Assembly: GCA_027057185.1 (NCBI GenBank)
Contig: JALUJE010000243.1
Span: 1-7,753 of the forward strand
Length of the DNA: 7,753 nt
Reading direction: 5' to 3'
From: Helicobacteraceae bacterium
Lineage (GTDB): Bacteria; Campylobacterota; Campylobacteria; Campylobacterales; Sulfurimonadaceae
The notes under the pieces: model-generated
Told to the model about the DNA's origin: nothing
Seen by the model: only the letters and a program-made list of their open reading frames with translations
Databases searched by the model: none
Shown here: piece by piece, positions 6,502 to 7,753 of the stretch
Position numbering within the stretch: position 1 is the first letter of the stretch
Layout: each line of letters opens with the position of its first letter
Made by a program: the position numbers and the translations under genes

Positions 6502-7602
6502 TTATTGTGCCGAGACACGTTTTTGAGCATCTTTGGTGTCTACCCAGATATTTGGAGTTGAACCGCCTGGAGTTAGGAAAATTTTAGCATCTTTGTTGAC
6601 TCTGAGTGCCTCGTTGAACTGTCCTTGCACTTTAATGTGTTCAAGCTCCAAAAGCTGTGTGGTCAATGATTGACTAATGACTTTATTGGCAGTTGCCGTT
6701 GCCTCTGCTTCGATTTTAATTGCGGTTGCCTTACCCTCTGCTGCAATCTTGACGGCTTCGGATCTACCCTGAGCTTCTGCTGCACGTTTCAAGGCTTCTT
6801 GTTTGGCACGTTGTACCTCCTGCTCGGCACGTTGCACTTCTTGTTTGGCAACTTGAACACGTTCAATCTGCTCTTTGACTTTTGCCGGCAAGACAATTTC
6901 ACGGAGTTGTACCGATTGTAAATCTGCCGGAGAGTTTTTCAGTCCGGTGACACTTTTTGAGATGCCTTGTTCAATTTCACTGGCAATGGCATTACGCTTG
7001 GTCGGAAGTGATTCGGCATCGTAACGTCCTACGACATTACGAACCACGTCACGTACCACCGGATTAATAATTTTTTCTTCCCACGAGAAGCCCCAGTTAG
7101 AGATAGTCTGTGCCGCATACTGGGCATTGAGGCGATACTGAACGGTTAGCTCAATCGCAACGGGCAGACCGCGTTTGTCCAATACGGTAACGGCAGGCTT
7201 GACTTTAATGCCTTCACCCGAAACACTGCTACGGTCAATTTTATCGGCGTAGTTGATAATACGGACTTTTGTATCGACTATATAAACCTTTTGGATAATA
7301 GGGATAATAAAGTGTAGTCCCGGAAGTAGAGCCTGTTGCTCGTATTTACCGTTGGTCGAGAGAATACCGCGTTCTCCTTCGTTAATAATTTCAAAAGGCT
7401 TTGCCAGTACCAAGAAGAGAATGATTGCACCGATAAAGTAGACAATACCGGCCTTGCCGCCGCCAAAGTTGAGATCAAATTTTGGCGGACGGGGTGCTTT
7501 GGGTTTGAACCCTCCACCGTTGCCACCGTTACCGCTGCCGCCTGAACCGCCGCCAGACTCCTTTTTCTTTTTGTTGAAGTAATCATTCATATCTGTTGCC
7601 AT
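6502..7602 (-). CDS. SPFH/prohibitin-like (band 7) membrane protein
   Basis: This 366-residue inner-membrane protein has the layout of bacterial prohibitin/HflK-type SPFH proteins, which form large ring-like assemblies and can hold the FtsH protease or organise membrane domains. A glycine/serine/asparagine-rich segment (17-31) and a Lys/Pro-rich linker precede one membrane helix (about 51-68). The SPFH domain follows, from EGERGILSTNGKY through LLPGLHFIIPIIQKVYIVDTK (86-113 region) to about residue 240. A long Ala/Glu/Gln-rich coiled coil (about 243-305) contains near-perfect heptads, and the tail has IFLTPGGSTPNIWV. The ATG at 7602 has AGGA at 7613-7610, inside the last ilvE codons. One base separates it from the ilvE stop, so coupling is likely. 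Neighbours ilvE and hisIE are amino-acid genes with no evident functional link. A homologue next to ilvE occurs in Campylobacter jejuni (Cj0268c, from memory). Confidence 0.9.
   Translation of the reverse strand: MATDMNDYFNKKKKESGGGSGGSGNGGNGGGFKPKAPRPPKFDLNFGGGKAGIVYFIGAIILFLVLAKPFEIINEGERGILSTNGKYEQQALLPGLHFIIPIIQKVYIVDTKVRIINYADKIDRSSVSGEGIKVKPAVTVLDKRGLPVAIELTVQYRLNAQYAAQTISNWGFSWEEKIINPVVRDVVRNVVGRYDAESLPTKRNAIASEIEQGISKSVTGLKNSPADLQSVQLREIVLPAKVKEQIERVQVAKQEVQRAEQEVQRAKQEALKRAAEAQGRSEAVKIAAEGKATAIKIEAEATATANKVISQSLTTQLLELEHIKVQGQFNEALRVNKDAKIFLTPGGSTPNIWVDTKDAQKRVSAQ
6796..6858 (-). repeat. Three 21-base tandem repeats encoding coiled-coil heptads
   Basis: Inside the SPFH gene, three in-frame 21-base units encode VQVAKQE, VQRAEQE and VQRAKQE (residues 249-269). 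On the + strand the same 14 bases, cttcttgtttggca, occur at 6795 and 6837, exactly two units apart. Units one and two differ at five positions, all C/T changes, and units one and three at three. The pattern fits growth of the coiled coil by slippage or internal duplication. Confidence 0.75.
7510..7554 (-). repeat. Glycine-rich low-complexity segment in the SPFH N-terminus
   Basis: The stretch encodes residues 17-31 of the SPFH protein, composed only of Gly, Ser and Asn (GGGSGGSGNGGNGGG). On the + strand it reads as imperfect ccaccgttgccaccgtta-type triplet repeats. It lies before the membrane helix, so it should be a flexible cytoplasmic tail. HflK proteins have a comparable Gly-rich N-terminus. 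Confidence 0.7.
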
Positions 7603-7603
7603 G

Positions 7604-7753
7604 TTATGTTCCTGTTATGTAAGTTAAGTAGTGTTCGTAATTAGGGTCTCTTCCAAAGACAATATCAAAATACGCACTCTGAATATTTCTGGTTATAAGA
7701 CCGCGACTGCCGTTTCCAATTTCCCGTGCATCAATCAGACGAATCGGGGTAAT
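7604..7753 (-). CDS. ilvE: Branched-chain amino acid aminotransferase, C-terminal end (truncated by window edge)
   Basis: Reading the - strand inward from the right edge gives 49 codons and a TAA stop with no interruption. The peptide begins ITPIRLIDAREIGNGSRG and continues into LITRNIQSAYFDIVFGRDP, ending LTYITGT. This is the C-terminal end of fold-type IV IlvE aminotransferases as I know them from Campylobacterota, where the REIGxGxxGPIT segment is typical. IlvE makes the last, reversible, PLP-dependent transamination step to leucine, isoleucine and valine. The catalytic lysine lies outside the window. The glycine-then-proline pair common in this motif reads Gly-Leu here. The final codons contain the AGGA site for the following SPFH gene, and the stop is one base from its start, so the two are very likely cotranscribed. 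Confidence 0.88.
   Translation of the reverse strand: MTPIRLIDAREIGNGSRGLITRNIQSAYFDIVFGRDPNYEHYLTYITGT

Noticed and set aside
6670..6921. Cys/Leu/Phe-rich 83-codon + strand frame
   Set aside because: It is the complement of the Ala/Glu/Gln-rich coiled coil of the SPFH gene, which produces Cys, Leu and Phe codons automatically; its apparent repeats come from the heptads.
1..7753. Mobile element, prophage, CRISPR array, toxin-antitoxin or defence system
   Set aside because: No transposase, integrase, inverted repeat pair, spaced direct repeats or defence-type domain was seen; nearly all bases are accounted for by housekeeping or conserved membrane genes.

Overview
This window is ordinary-looking chromosomal DNA of a Campylobacterota (Epsilonproteobacteria) bacterium. 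It most resembles a free-living Sulfurimonas, Sulfurovum or Sulfuricurvum type, judged from moderate GC content, protein style and gene neighbourhoods. I identified families from memory and by motif, so the genus is an inference. The window is almost entirely coding: no gap exceeds about 35 bases, and I see no RNA gene, insertion sequence, CRISPR array, phage gene or attachment site.

Two operon-like gene runs converge near position 4740. The + strand run (1-4738) is trxA (3' end only), a small membrane-anchored protein, trxB, dapB, purF and a YhcC/TIGR01212-type radical SAM gene. It carries the thioredoxin/thioredoxin reductase pair, a lysine/diaminopimelate step, the first committed step of purine synthesis and a poorly understood radical SAM enzyme. 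The small gene between trxA and trxB is much AT-richer than its neighbours. Its periplasmic part looks like a thioredoxin fold that keeps the cis-proline but has lost the CxxC.

The - strand run, read from the right edge leftwards, is ilvE (3' end only), an SPFH/prohibitin-like membrane protein with a glycine-rich N-terminus and a heptad-repeat coiled coil, the bifunctional histidine enzyme hisIE, and two adjacent DUF2393-like membrane proteins. The last three genes are joined by ATGA stop/start overlaps, so they are probably translationally coupled. The two DUF2393-like proteins share one layout (two N-terminal membrane segments, then a beta-rich extracytoplasmic domain) and look like tandem paralogues.

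The runs end four bases apart with no recognisable intrinsic terminator, so their transcripts may overlap. I found no clear defence system or other obviously new system. The best leads are the degenerate thioredoxin-fold protein beside trxA/trxB and the SPFH/hisIE/DUF2393 pair module.
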